From Dolomedes plantarius (taxonomy: Eukaryota; Arthropoda; Arachnida; Araneae; Dolomedidae), in NCBI GenBank assembly GCA_907164885.2, contig OU015493.1, positions 217,511,459 to 217,575,458 of the forward strand: a DNA stretch of 64,000 nucleotides, read 5' to 3'. The position numbers and the translations under genes were made by a program. Under the pieces are notes generated by a model. That model had not been told where the DNA came from. It saw only the letters and a list, made by a program, of their open reading frames with translations, and did not search any database. Shown piece after piece: positions 1 to 11,240 of the stretch. Each line of letters starts with the position of its first letter. Position 1 is the stretch's first letter.

Positions 1-103
1 ATTAGCTGAATACCCGTGCTTCGCTACGAAGTACATTCAAATTAAATACAACGCTCAATGTATGCAATTAATGCCTCCCCCCCAAAAAAAAATTAAATAA
101 ATA

Positions 104-141
<38 letters not shown>

Positions 142-175
142 AATACAATGGTCAATGGATGCAATTAATGCAAAT
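1..175 (-). mobile_element. HelA copy 1, 3'-terminal part (non-autonomous Helitron)
   Basis: Read on the minus strand, the piece ends in CAGCTAA at the window edge, a CTRR-type Helitron 3' end. Just inside it is the GC-rich block that in better copies folds into a hairpin. A (TA)n run lies at 106-137. Homology to the other HelA copies stops near 175, where foreign sequence begins; the copy resumes near 900. The window starts inside or at the very edge of this copy. Confidence 0.6.
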
Positions 176-885
176 ATATATACAGTATGCCCACTAAAGT
201 CCCTTCCCACCCTCTTAACTTCTTAACGGCTGCTGCTATATTCATAAAAGTGGTGTCTAGGTATAGTAAAGTAGCCATGCGCTACTGAATGAAACCACCT
301 ACCGCGCCACCTGGTGGAAAACTGCGGAGTTAGCATTCCTATCTCGAAAACGGAACGAGATAGGGAAAAAAGTGATCTACAAAGTTGTAGAAAATCCTCG
401 ATTTAGTACGAAAAGATACCTTATGGACATTCATGCAAAGAATAGAACGGTTAATTAAATTCTTAAGAAATTGGGAAAGAGAATCTCTTTTTGAGATGTA
501 ACCTTGACACGCGTCTGTGATCAGGCGAACGAATGTATTTGTAGGGCAAGCATAGGCGTCGAGGAGTGAAACTGTTACATAATGCCAGACGTGGAGTGAG
601 TTCTAGAAGTTTTCACAGGGCATGCGCGAAGGTTTTGCGCTTAAGTTTTAACGAAAGGTTTAATATAGCGTTCGTGGATTCCGAATTGAGAGGTAGCTCG
701 CGTCACGAGGTGAGAGATCGAAAATGGCACAGATTGAATCGGGTTATTAATTAGTAATTCTAATAAAGGATTTAGTTGTAAATTAAGTGTGTTTAATTCC
801 ACAGGCATACGATGTTACTGACTGCATAGATTTATTATAATTATTAGTGGGAACGAGTTTAGAGGGAGGACGAGAATTTAAGCTT
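176..885. other. Unassigned insertion inside HelA copy 1
   Basis: This block separates two pieces of HelA copy 1. It is flanked on both sides by near-identical HelA sequence (an AATACAATGGTCAATG-like segment followed by TA repeats). It starts with a CAGTATGCCCACTAAAGTCC-like end that resembles a transposon terminus, but I found no matching inverted end near 885. A 62-codon ORF (566-754) has no recognisable domain. It is probably an old mobile element of unknown class. Confidence 0.35.
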
Positions 886-932
886 GTCATATATATATAT
901 ATAAATACAATGGTCAATGTATGCAATTAATG

Positions 933-987
<55 letters not shown>
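886..987. repeat. (TA)n microsatellite interrupted by HelA sequence
   Basis: Two (TA)n runs flank about 40 bases of HelA sequence (903-942). The Ile-Tyr ORFs here are artefacts of the dinucleotide. Confidence 0.9.
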
Positions 988-993
<6 letters not shown>

Positions 994-1621
994 CGGAAGA
1001 GATATTTTTATAGACAAAATAATGCAGAAGAAAATATTCAAATTAAATACAACGGCCAATGTATGCCATTAATTTGTATGTTTAATATCCATAAAACATA
1101 CTAATTTGAATTAAATTCTTAAAAAATTCCATCTCAATTAGTCTAGTGGTTAAATTTTATCTTTTACCGTATTTTGATATTTTTTGTCAATTCATTTCGT
1201 TGTTATGCACGTGACACAAAATTAATTTAAAGTATCACAAAAAGAAAAGAAACCATGTGATCAGCATTTAATAGATTAAATTCTAAAAATGAATATTTAA
1301 AAATTCACCAAAAATCAGAAAATGAAAGTAAAGATTCGAAAAAGATTTTATTTTAAAGGAATTTCTACGATCTTTTTCGTGATATAAATTTTCTGACCCC
1401 CAGATTATTATTTTAAATGCAAGCTTAAAAAAAGTTACAAAAACAGCTTAAAAATTTAATTTAAAACAATCTAAGAAGAATTTTTCAAAAATCTTCCTTA
1501 ATGCACCCCTACACTATAAGAAGAATCGCCATGCCAAATTTCAGCTCTTTAGGTCCAGCGGTTTGGTATGTATGTTATCTGTCAATCAGTCAGTCAGTCA
1601 GTTACGGAACTGTTGTATATA
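988..1621 (-). mobile_element. HelA copy 1, 5' part
   Basis: This continues HelA copy 1 to its Helitron 5' end, which contains the family's (TGAC)n tract and a TATATACAACAGTTCCG-type start. The terminal TC is missing, and the copy abuts copy 2 directly at 1621/1622. No ORF is present; the family looks entirely non-coding. Confidence 0.7.
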
Positions 1622-2410
1622 CTAGCTGAAAACCCGCACTTTGCTACGGAGTACATACAAATTACATACAACGGTCAATGTATGCAATTAATGCCCCAAA
1701 ATATAAATATATATATATTTATAATAAATACGACGATCAATGTATACAATTCATGTAAAAAAAACGAAAAAATATATTTATAAAAAAAATCGTAAGGGAT
1801 ATTTTTATAGACAAAATAATGTAGAAGGAAATATTCAAATTAAATGTAATAGGGCATACTAAAGAATATAGTACAGTTTGAGGAAAATTTGTTTTACTGT
1901 AATTTAATATTTTTTTGGATAATGTCCAATCGTCTGCCGCATTAGCAAAAAAAAAAAATTTTTTTTTTGTCTATTTCGTTGTTATTCACGTGACGCAAAA
2001 TTAGTTTAAAGTATCACAAAAAGTAAAGAAACCACGTGATCAGCATTTAATAAATTAAATTCTAAAAATGAATCTTTAAAAATTCATCCAAAATCAGAAA
2101 ATGGAGGTAAATATTCGAAAAAGATCTCAGTTTAAAGGAATTTTTAGGATCTTTTTCGTGATATAAATTTTATAACCCTCAAATTATTATTTCAAATGCA
2201 AACTTTAAAAAAGTTACTAAAACAGCTTAAAATTGAATTTTTCAAAAATCTAAGAAGAATTTTTCAAAAATCTTTCTTAGTGCAGCCCTACACTATAAGA
2301 AGAATCAGCATGCAAAATTTCAGCACTTTAGGTCTAGCGGTTAGCTCTGTGCGTTGTATGTAAGTCAGTTAATCAGTCAGTCGATTATGGAACTGTTTTA
2401 TATATATAGA
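1622..2410 (-). mobile_element. HelA copy 2, full-length non-autonomous Helitron
   Basis: On the minus strand the copy starts TCTATATATATAAAAC at 2410 and ends TTTTCAGCTAG at 1622. Starting in TC and ending in CTAG, with a GC-rich hairpin (CCGTAGC-GAA-GC type, imperfect in this copy) about 11 nt before the end, is the known signature of Helitrons. No terminal inverted repeats and no target duplication are seen, as expected for the class. It has no coding capacity and must depend on a Rep/helicase encoded elsewhere. Both ends abut further HelA sequence with no host bases between. Confidence 0.75.
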
Positions 2411-2439
2411 CTAGCTGAAAACCGTTTTATATATATAGA
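2411..2439 (-). mobile_element. 29-bp HelA mini-monomer (fused termini)
   Basis: It runs CTAGCTGAAAACC then GTTTTATATATATAGA: the 3' and 5' Helitron termini are joined with the body missing. It sits exactly between copies 2 and 3 and shares their boundaries. Confidence 0.7.
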
Positions 2440-2506
2440 CTAGCTGTACATTCAAATTAAATACAACGGTCAATGTATGCAATTAATGCCCCCAAAAATA
2501 AAATTT

Positions 2507-2566
<60 letters not shown>

Positions 2567-2586
2567 CATATATATATATTTATTTA

Positions 2587-2660
<74 letters not shown>

Positions 2661-3352
2661 ATACGACGATCAATGTATGCAATTGATGCAAAAAAAAAGA
2701 AATTTATTTATAAAAAAATCGTAAGGGATATTTTTATAGACAAAATAATGTAGAAGAAAATATTCAAATTATATCTAATAGAACATACTAAAGAATATAG
2801 TACAGTTAATATAGTACAGTTTGAGGAACATCATATCTTTTATTGTATTTTAATATTTTTTTGGATAATGTCCAATCGTCTGCCGCATTAAGAAGAAAAA
2901 AAGATTTTTTTTGTCTATTACGTTGTTGTGCACGTGACGATAAATTAAATTAAAGTACCACAAAAAGAAATCACGTGATGAGCATTTAATAAATTAAATT
3001 CTAAAAATTAATCTTTAAAAATTCACCAAAAATCAGAAAAGGGAGGTAAAGATTCGAAAAAGATTTCGTTTAAAGAAATTTTTACAATCTTTCTCGTGAT
3101 ATAAATTTTATAACCCTCAAATTATTATTTTAAATGCAAACTTAAAAAAAGTTACTAAAACAGATCAAAAATTTAATTTAAAAAAATCTAAGTAGAATTT
3201 TTCAAAAATCTTTCATAGTGCACCCCTACACTATAAGAAGAATCGCCATGCAAAATTTCAACCCTTTAGGTCTAGCGGTTTGGTCTGGGCGTTGTATGTG
3301 AGTCAGTCAATCAGTCAGTCAGTCAGTCAGTTACGGAACTGTTTTATATAGA
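2440..3352 (-). mobile_element. HelA copy 3 with expanded TA tracts
   Basis: This is the third tandem HelA unit. The CTAG end is at 2440-2443 and the TC end (GA on the plus strand) is near 3352, with a (TGAC)n tract just inside. About 14 bases after the CTAG, including the GC-rich block, are missing. Expanded (TA)n, (TTTA)n and (AAT)n runs lie at 2511-2660. No ORF except Ile-Tyr artefacts. Confidence 0.7.
2511..2660. repeat. Compound (TA)n/(TTTA)n/(AAT)n microsatellite
   Basis: Runs of TA with interspersed GTATATAC, a TTTA block near 2580-2600 and an AAT block at 2637-2660, all inside HelA copy 3. Confidence 0.9.
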
Positions 3353-3379
3353 GAGATATATTAAAATATTTCAAATATA

Positions 3380-4320
3380 CACTGGTGAAATAAATTAAGA
3401 GAATTTGCATATTTTATCGAATTTCATGAAGAGAACTGAACTGAATGTAAAACCACTGCTTCTAGACAAAAATGCAAATCTTGTACGTCAAATACGTAAG
3501 CGTACACGTGTGTGTAGACGGCGACAGTAGAGAAACAGGCTTTATAAGCGCGCATAAGTTAAGACGCATTTCGTTCGCTAGCATACCTCGGCGAATTTCT
3601 TGGTGTTATTTTGCAGCAATCGGTTAATTTCAAATTGTAACAGTAAAAAAGAGTAACCACCAATGTTTAGATGATGGAATGAGGTGGCGAATTGTGGGGA
3701 GGCTAGAAGCAGGCCAATCTCAAGTCCAAATTTGTATAGAGTTCAATTTAACGCCCAGCGTCGTGTGTAACTTGTGGAAACAGTTCCAGGATACCGGATC
3801 CATCGAGAGAAAGCCTGGACAAGGTCGTCCAAGAGCCACAACGGACAGAGAAGATCGCCATTTGTCGATTATAGCGAGGCGTAACAGGAGTGCTACAGCT
3901 TCTCAGATCTCTCGTGACTTGTATGCAGCCACAGGAACCCGTGTATCAAGGGTGACTGTTTCCAAAAGACTTCATGAGAGAGGGTTTTTGCAAGAAGATC
4001 TGTTATTTGCGTCCCGCTCACTTCTACGAACAGGGAAATCCGTTTATCATGGTGCAGAGAGCATAGAGATTGGAGTATGGATCAATGGGCAACCGTTCTT
4101 TTCACTGATGAGTCCCGGTTCAGCCTAAACACCGATTCTCGCCGTACGTTCATATGGAGAGAACCAGGGACCCGCTACCTACCCTTCAATGTCCGTGAAA
4201 TCGACCATTATGGCGGAGGAGGTTTAATAGTCTGGGCAGGCATCATGTTGGATGGCCGCACACCTCTCCATGTCTTTGAAAGATGCACTGTGACTGACAA
4301 ACTTGAATAGACGTTTCAGT
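3380..4320 (+). mobile_element. Tc1-like transposon, 3'-truncated
   Basis: It begins after a TA with CACTGGTGAAATAAATTAAG, a Tc1-type terminal repeat, about 300 bp before a transposase reading frame. Homology ends near 4310, with no matching inverted end up to 4500, so the right part is lost. It lies just downstream of the HelA array. Confidence 0.75.
3679..4310 (+). pseudogene. Tc1-family transposase, frameshifted and C-truncated
   Basis: Tc1 transposases cut and paste their element in the nucleus using an N-terminal paired-like double helix-turn-helix and a DDE catalytic domain. Frame 1 (3679-4128) encodes the DNA-binding half: an HTH region, the GRPR-like linker (PGQGRPRATT) and a second HTH (ATGTRVSRVTVSKRLHERG). 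The catalytic part lies in another frame: FTDESRFSL carries the first catalytic Asp, followed by the glycine-rich GGGGLIVWAGI segment, up to 4310. The frame changes near the T run at 3988-3995. The reading frame stops soon after HVFERCTVTD, so the second Asp and the final Glu are absent. The product cannot be active. Family assignment is secure; subfamily is not. Confidence 0.85.
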
Positions 4321-5211
4321 TAAATTCACAAAATACTTAATTTCCTATGTTCTCATGGCTAAATAGTTGTTACGCCGAAATTTGTGGAAATTTTCACCTG
4401 TATTCTGTTTGGATATATTGAATTACTTGTATATTTTATCACACACTCGTGATTCTTCATCATTTCTACCGTAAATCTACGGTGCATATCCAATCTTTTT
4501 TCGGAACAAAAATAATACGTAATAATTTTTAAATTAGATATTTTATAGTTTTGAATTTGAAATCAAAAACAGAATTCTTTCGATGAAACAAATTAAAAGG
4601 CAAAATATCACGCTGCCTAACATCGAGAATATTTTTTATAAGCTAAAGTTTGTCATACATTAAAAGATCTACATTAATCTCGTTGCTCTAGCAAGTTATG
4701 AAATTTCTGTTTGCAGTTTACCAATGGCATTCTGATCTAATGGTCTTCCAAAATGTCCTTGTTTCAACTTATTGCAAACATTTAATATTTTCTAAATTCT
4801 TTTTTTATATTTTGAAACTTTGTGTAGTAGCAATGAAGCTTGAATGGTAACTTGACGATGAATTAATTACGGTTGTTTCAATTTATGTGTGTATTATTAA
4901 CTTTTACACGATTCTTTTTACACGACTTATAGCGTTATAAGATTTTTAATTTCTGCCGGCAATGAAATAGTGTATGGAAGTATTTCATATGTTGGACGAC
5001 GTAAAATGTAATATTCAGCAAATGCAAACAGAAGGATTTATCAATCTGAGCATTCAACACATAGTGGACTTTCAAATTAAAGCCACAATCAATCTTTGTA
5101 TTCAAAACTTAGTATACCTTTATACTTTGAAAAGACGTCTTAAGTATCATACTTATTCTATCATAGTCCCATGCTACTATCAAAATACTTTCCACTAATA
5201 TTTTTTTTAAA
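4321..5211. other. AT-rich unassigned stretch
   Basis: No gene, domain or element end recognised. A 74-codon ORF at 4974-5198 has no recognisable feature and is probably chance. Confidence 0.4.
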
Positions 5212-5246
5212 CTAGCCGCTGCGCGACCAGCATGGTCGCATTTAGT
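5212..5246 (-). mobile_element. Helitron 3' terminus, second family
   Basis: On the minus strand it reads GCGACCATGCTGGTCGC, a perfect 6-bp-stem hairpin, then GCAGCGG and CTAG followed by T. Hairpin, short spacer, CTRR and a T target base match a Helitron 3' end. The body should run to higher coordinates, but I could not place the 5' TC end. Confidence 0.55.
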
Positions 5247-5454
5247 TTTATATTTTCTTTTGCAAAGCAACTCAACTGAAAGTAACGTATGTAAGGAATG
5301 TTAATATTACCTGTCATCATAAATATACGTTGTTAAGGGGTATTCTCTATAAGACCGATTCGAAAACATCGTGATTAAAAAATGTGAATTTCCGTTACTT
5401 CAGAACAGAGTTAAAGATAAGACTGAGAAACCCAACACCAATGATTTTAAAAAT

Positions 5455-5727
5455 TGCATCCCTCTCTGTATGTACTATTTTTCAAAATTAAGATATTTAC
5501 ATTTTATCATTACGCCAAATAAGAAACTCTTGGGGAAAAAATTTTTCACTTAAAAAAATGGAGTCAAAATTCAGAAAGTACTAAAATATAGTGTGGATTC
5601 ATCACTCTCTGTATGTATTATTGTTCACAATTCAGATATCTACAGTTAATCACATCAAATAATAAATTGTTGGGAAAATTTCTTCCCTTATAAAATGGAG
5701 TAAAAATTCAGCAAGTACTGAAAAAAG
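5455..5727. repeat. Imperfect direct repeat of about 130 bp
   Basis: Blocks 5455-5583 and 5598-5727 align over CCCTCTCTGTATGTAYTATT, a following CAA-TCAGATAT-type segment and AAATGGAGT-AAAATTCAG. The second copy is diverged. No coding potential is seen. It may lie inside the Helitron ending at 5212. Confidence 0.55.
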
Positions 5728-6686
5728 TGTACAAAATTAAGGCAAAATTATTACTGGCTCTCGGTTGCTATGCCGGCGACAGTTAAGCCTAACCTCGCGA
5801 TCATTTATGCTCTCTCTTTTACGCCTCTCTTAATGAATTATTTCTTCTTCGCTTTCTTTCTTGAAACTGTTCCCAATTTGCATTTGATAGTACAGCTCGC
5901 TTTCGAGGATTACTGATTTCATTTTGACACGCGGTTGCAAATTACGGATTGCGGATGGCCGCTAATGTTTACATTTGGTAGTTGCAGCCGTTGCCATTCG
6001 GAGTATAGAAATGTCGTCGATTTTTGTGCCGCATGCCTACGCGTTTTATATATATACATTGGTTAATTATAACCCTATTTCATTTTTTTTTCAAAAGACC
6101 TTCAGCCTTTGGCTGTCACTTTTTTCTTATGAGCTACAGAATATTCTTTAGAAACTAAGCGAATTCTATTCTGCGTGGAAACGAAATTATTCTACCATTA
6201 TTCTGTCATTTATTCATTCCATTCCCTTCCTCCTAAAAAGTTGTTGACATTTCAGATATAAAATGTTATTCCTAATTAGGAATCCTTCTATTTGACAGTT
6301 TTCGCTCTGTCGATTCAGAAGGGAAATGAATGGATAAATCTCGTAGAAAACACGTGTATTCAAAAGCTTGGATGTTCTTCCTCTCCAAAAGACACTGCGC
6401 AAGAACACTCATCCATCTCGGCAAACGGCCAAGAACAGCCCTTTCGACTGCTTCGCTTATTCCAGCTTCGGAGATCTTATCAGAGGATAATGTCAATTTA
6501 TTTTCCATTAGTAAATCTCCTCTTCAGACTCCACAATTAATCATCCTAAACATCGAGAAGGTTTAAGATATACGCTTAATAGATCTGAGCCGATAGGCTA
6601 ATAAGATAAGCATTGCGATTTTGACCGGAATGCTAATTTGGCCCATGCTGATTTTGAAATGGACTTGGCTGCCTTTTAAATGGCAA
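5728..6686. other. Unassigned stretch
   Basis: No recognisable gene. 6590-6680 is relatively rich in ATGCTAAT and AGATAAG-like motifs, which could be regulatory, but there is no independent support. The short overlapping ORFs on both strands at 6214-6812 lack domains. Confidence 0.35.
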
Positions 6687-6757
6687 GTAAGGAAGTCAAC
6701 TGACTCGCGGGGTGCAATGTCGAAAAGACACGTGCCTGCCACGTTTAAAAAAAAATT
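6687..6757 (+). mobile_element. SINE-D 3' tail fragment
   Basis: It shares the tail GTCGAAA-GA-A-GTG-CTGCC then an A run with the SINEs at 8104 and 32869. The tRNA-like head is missing, a usual 5' truncation or decay. Confidence 0.55.
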
Positions 6758-8078
6758 ATTCCAAATCATCCGTTATTCGCAGGGAATTTCTGTTGTTTTT
6801 ATTACCTCATAATTCCCTTTTACTGGTGCTGAATGAGACATACGTAGTTGTATGTTTATGTCAACAAGAAACAAAAAAATATTTCAAAAAAAAAAAAAAA
6901 GCTGTCAAACCTGTGTAAGTTTTTTTTCTGTGTTGTATCTCTAATTACATTAAAAGACGCATTTATATCCGTTGCGAACTTTTTTGAATGAAAATAATTT
7001 CGAAAGGGAATGACGTCAAAATGACGCAGGTTTTGTACGGGTCCAAAACAACTTTCGATGTGAAATAGGCACGACTTTGATCGAAACAACTTCGCTCTCT
7101 TTGTTGCTAGAAGTTACCCTGAACCCTAACAAATGTTTCAGTTACGACTAGAAGGAATAATATCAGAAATAACTTGGCACTTGGTCAGAAACAAGGACAC
7201 CTACTTTCCTCGATGGACATTCGTTTTAGAGTAAGCAGCACAAATAATATTTTCATTAAAAGGAGAATTCCTGTACAGGCATTAGATTTTATTTTAGGGA
7301 GTAGAGTAATTTCCGTTGTAACGTCCTCGGTGGAAAATGAAACACACGAGAGACAATTCTATTACACAGAGCTTGTATTAAACAAATAAAAATTTACAGT
7401 ATGTACAAGGCAGAGAGTCTAGGCTCCTCTGCATATGAGAGGTTCTATAGGAACCAAAATATCTTTTTCATTAACAGAGATGTATCTCTCCACTTGTAGA
7501 AAAGGTGCCGAGAGAGGAATTTTCAGGCCTTCGGTCCGCACAGCGCCCTTCCGGCCCTGCTTGTCGACGGAAAGATCCGAGGCTCAATAATCAGCTACCC
7601 TCTCTCCTTGCTTCCCAAGCACTCTCTCTTTCTTTTTCAGCCAGCTGGCCGGGGTGGGGGCGCAAGAGCGACCCACGATGGTTTCTTGGAACCGGGAAGA
7701 ATTCGTAAGGGGTGGGCTTTTGCTTGGGTGGCCCCTCTTCCCCGAAAAGGGCCAAGACGTAACACCGTTTACGAAAACATTTTCGGACACCAAAATGTCG
7801 GGATTTTGGCGGAGCTGACGAAGGTGCTCACGAACTGTTTAAGACCCTACACTACTGGATTATCTTCCCCTTGAATCGGAGATTTCGTCTCTGTTCTTCC
7901 CATTTTATCAATCGGAAAAAGAGACATCAAAACGGTAGATTCAGTTTAGCTTGAAGTGCGAGGACCAGTATGTATAGTAGGGGTAAAGATGTAGGGTGGC
8001 TGCAGTAAAGGAGTGAAAGTTTTAATTAGTAATAGAAAAAGTTTCTATCCGCCGTTTTTAGACAACCGTTATAAAATA
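6758..8078. other. Unassigned stretch with GC-richer block
   Basis: 7500-7870 is GC-richer than its surroundings and contains a strong pyrimidine tract followed by CAG (7620-7640) resembling a splice acceptor. No reading frame with recognisable protein content follows. The ORFs 7174-7389 and 7608-7874 have no domain I can name. Possible unannotated non-coding exon or promoter, unproved. Confidence 0.3.
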
Positions 8079-8910
8079 TCTATATATTTAAGTTGCTAAG
8101 CCGGGGGCCGTGGCGGCCTTGTGGTACAGCGCGCTGGTTTTCGGTGCTGAGGGTTCTCAGATCGAATCCTGTCGAAGCGCCACTAAAACGCCTCCGTTTG
8201 TGTCGTCCCTTCATAGGGGGCAATGCTGGTCTGCCTATATGGCGCCCCCATAATAAAATAGCCAGCAAAACTGCGGTGAGTTATAGGTGAATGTCTTCGC
8301 GACAAGTGCCTCCGCATTTAAAAAAAAAGTTGCTAAGCCGACTTTTTTAGACAGCCGACTTTTGCATCAATTTATTTAATTTTTTTCCTACACGAAAGAT
8401 TGTAATCTGTAGATTTCTCAAATTTGGTGTTTGTAACTGCAATTTCTATTAATGAGAGATGATTTACAATTGAAAATTGATTTCCGCACATGTTCAGTGG
8501 CATGTTTAAATCTGGCTTTAGACACTCAAAGTTTCTGCGCATGCTCAGTGACATGTTCTAATGATAAACAGGTTTATTCCGAGGAGTCTCTCTCTCTCTC
8601 TCTCTACCATTTTGATTTTTATGATAATTATGTTTGTGAAATATAAGATTAAACCTGATGCAAATTGTTTATTTCGCGCTGTTTAATGAGCGATAATTTA
8701 CAATTAAAAAAATTGCTTTCTGCGCATGCTCGGTGACATTTTTAAATCTGGCTTTAGATACTCACTAAATACGAGGCCGCTTAAACACATTAATTTGCTT
8801 CTGCGCATTATTGTGATTTTCAACATTTGACAATGATGTGTTGAGTATAATGTGTGTGTTAGTGCATTTATTTACTATCTAGCCGTCATGTTTTGACGGG
8901 TAGTAACTAG
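8079..8910 (+). mobile_element. Non-autonomous Helitron, third family, carrying a SINE
   Basis: It starts A|TCTATATATTTAAG at 8079 and ends with the hairpin CCGTCATGTTTTGACGG (8883-8899) then GTAGTAACTAG|T at 8910. This gives a TC start, hairpin, CTAG end and insertion between A and T, the textbook Helitron layout. Subtracting the SINE and its duplication leaves about 590 bp. Internally a segment around TTACAATT-AAAATTG...TGCGCATGCTC...GACAT is repeated (8449-8530 and 8684-8762). There is a (CT)n run at 8586-8606. No ORF. Confidence 0.7.
8104..8327 (+). mobile_element. tRNA-derived SINE (SINE-D) with 13-bp target duplication
   Basis: The tRNA-like head has an A-box-like TGTGGTACAGCGC and a B box AGATCGAATCC near 8160, which together would form an internal RNA polymerase III promoter. 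A short body and an A9 tail follow. AGTTGCTAAGCCG occurs at both 8091-8103 and 8328-8340, a target-site duplication that proves retroposition into the Helitron only about 12 bases inside its 5' end. Confidence 0.85.
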
Positions 8911-9238
8911 TTTGAGTTAAAACGTCTTAAACGAACAGATCCGAAGTCTAACACATTGTGAGCGTCTGGAAATAAAATACTTCCCAACTACCTTTCAGGG
9001 CATTATGTCGAGAGACTTTCGAGGGGACTGTTTATCAAATTCCAGCACTTCTCTATTCCTCAGAATGGCTTATTGCTCGCTACTCAAACGCGAAAATGTA
9101 TTTAGAATTATCATTTTTGCACCGCTCTAAATTTTCTTAAGCTAGTGTTACAAACGCTTTGTCGAAACGGAGTTCATGTCTTTCAAAAAATGAGTTAGTC
9201 CCAGTTTTCGTTTAAAACGATGATGGATGATACAAATA
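8911..9238. other. Unassigned gap
   Basis: No element end, gene or RNA recognised. Confidence 0.4.
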
Positions 9239-9925
9239 CAGTGGTACCTCGACTTACGAGTGTCTCGACTTACGAGTTTTTCGAGATACGATCATTCTCT
9301 TGGGAAATTTTTTGCTTCGAGTTAAGAGCTATAATTCGTATTACGAGTAAGCTTCAGATACCCCACCGCTTGCTCTGCCCACACTTGAGTCGCCATCCGA
9401 AACCGAACAGCGCCCGACCTTTCTCACAGAGAAATATCTTCACTCCCCTCCCCCACACTTGAACCTTCATGGGGTCTAAGAGATGGGATGACCTTGGTTA
9501 AAAATCAAAGAATAAGATTTAATTATTCAGTTCAGCCTTTCTCCTCCTCTTACATCAGCATCTTTAAGTCTGATCTGCAAGGTAAATGTTGTACATTACA
9601 CTTAATAATACAAGTTTATTAAGTAGTATGTATTAAAGTTATTAAGTGTACTTGTATTATTACACTTAATAATACAAGTTTATTAATAATAGAATGTAAT
9701 AGTACATTCTATTGTATTGCGTTTTTATACAACGTTCATCATTTATAAGCACATTCCTCGTATTTAAAAACATGTAACAAAAAATTGCGGTGTCTTGGGG
9801 TAGCCCGGAACGAATGAATGGCTTTTCCATTCATTTCAATGGGGAAAATTGATTCGAGATACGAGTATTTCGAGTTACGAGCTCCGCCATGGAACGAATT
9901 AAACTCGCAAGTCGAGGCACCACTA
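9239..9925. mobile_element. Tigger-like MITE (pogo superfamily)
   Basis: TIRs are CAGTGGTACCTCGACTTACG at the left and the inverse of TAGTGGTGCCTCGAC at the right, flanked by TA. The degenerate reiteration of the CGA-TTACGAG motif inside each end is typical of Tigger termini. No transposase remains. A local (CTTAATAATACAAG) hairpin-rich segment lies at 9599-9716. Confidence 0.85.
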
Positions 9926-10402
9926 TAGTCCAAGCGGAAATATTTTGGACGCGACTTGATCGCCCGACTCATCTTATTAAAACTGCGCACTGTTCCAGAC
10001 TCGGTAGCTAAATTTGAGCTCGGTTGACTTACGGCTAACTGCCGCAGGACGACCAAATTTCGAAAGTGGTACTTATCGCATGCTGTTCACTTTCCTCCTC
10101 GTAGTAATCTTGTGTGCATTCAGTATCCTATTAAGTAAATATTCTGTTCTCTCATTTTAGTGTATGAGTTGACACGACATACTTGCCTCTTGCAATCGCT
10201 CTAGTAGTCTCCCGTTCAAATTCCCATATTTTGCTCTACAAATTATAATTGCTCTTAACAGAAAAAAGTAGTAATGAACGCCCAGATTGAATGTTATTTA
10301 TTACAAAATATGTATGAATAAGGGAACCATAATTCAGAAAAGTTCGTCATTCAGGAAAGGACAACGAAAACATCGTATTATTTAATATCCACTTATGAGT
10401 AG
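9926..10402. other. Unassigned gap
   Basis: No gene or element recognised; the ORF on the minus strand at 9739-10056 overlaps the Tigger end and is chance. Confidence 0.4.
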
Positions 10403-10570
10403 CCGGATGATGGCCCAATCAATGGTCAGGGAGTTAACATTGGTAGCAGAATCTGGGGGTTCGAGTTCCACCGTTGGCATGGATGTTTGCAGCCGTTCAG
10501 AATCGGCTTGAAGCAGTAGGTCCAATGAGCCCTCTTGCGACAAAAAAAGTAACTGCAGCGATCTCAACGA
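10403..10570 (+). mobile_element. SINE-C copy (tRNA-derived)
   Basis: The head contains GATGGCCCAATC (decayed A box) and GGGTTCGAGTTCC (B box, near 10456). It is followed by the family body GGCATGGATGTTTG-AGCCGTTC-GAAT-GGCTTGAAGCAGTAGGT. The tail GCAAC/AAAAGTTAGCCGTAGCG is decayed. Three related copies lie at 13966, 46545 and 51484. Confidence 0.75.
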
Positions 10571-11240
10571 CCTAAAAGTTGCTAGGTAAACGCCGCATTG
10601 ATTGCCTGCATAGTACTATTTCAATTTGTGACAATTTATGAAGTTCCTCGCTGATTAAAGACATTCAATGAAAAATTCCAAAACAGTTATATCTAATGAC
10701 GGAGAATAATTTTCTGTACGTGTCTTTATTTTTCGTTATTTAGCTTAGCACGTCTACAAAAAAAAAAAAAAAACTCAACCAAGACCTGATTCTTTTCCTC
10801 CCAAAGATGCCACCGGTAATTTCGAGAAGACAACGACTAGCCGCATGCTGCTCGATTTAAATCGCGACTTACGTCATCAGAAATCGTCATTGTTCTGCCT
10901 TCCATTTCTAACTTCTAACTGGCTCAAAGGTGGAATACAAATTCAGGACTGTGGGGGGGGGGGGGGGGGTACATTATTCAGCTCTAATCTCGACTGATTC
11001 ACTTGTCCGCTGGATAATCCCCCCATACACACGGCAATTTTCGTTGGAAATTTTGCTGTGGAGGTACGTATTCGTAACATCACTGAAACAGCACAGGATC
11101 GCTCTTGTCTCACCCCGGATTCGAGAAGCTCGCTCGACTCATTGAAACCCTGAATGACTTCATTCATGCCGGAATAGGAAGCGAGGCTAAAGATATTTAT
11201 GTCCTAGATACTCAAATGATTTCAAAGTTTTATTTCAATA
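10571..11240. other. Unassigned stretch with poly-A and poly-G tracts
   Basis: A16 near 10759-10775 and an 18-base G run at about 10951-10968. The latter generates proline- or glycine-rich chance ORFs. Nothing else recognised. Confidence 0.5.

Noticed and set aside
1580..1605. CRISPR-like or satellite array from (GTCA)n runs
   Set aside because: Simple tetranucleotide runs inside the HelA 5' end, recurring in every copy; no spacers.
7608..7874. Exon following a splice-acceptor-like CAG
   Set aside because: A pyrimidine tract alone is not enough; the ORF has no recognisable protein content.
10930..11167. Glycine- or proline-rich ORFs
   Set aside because: Caused by an 18-base G homopolymer.
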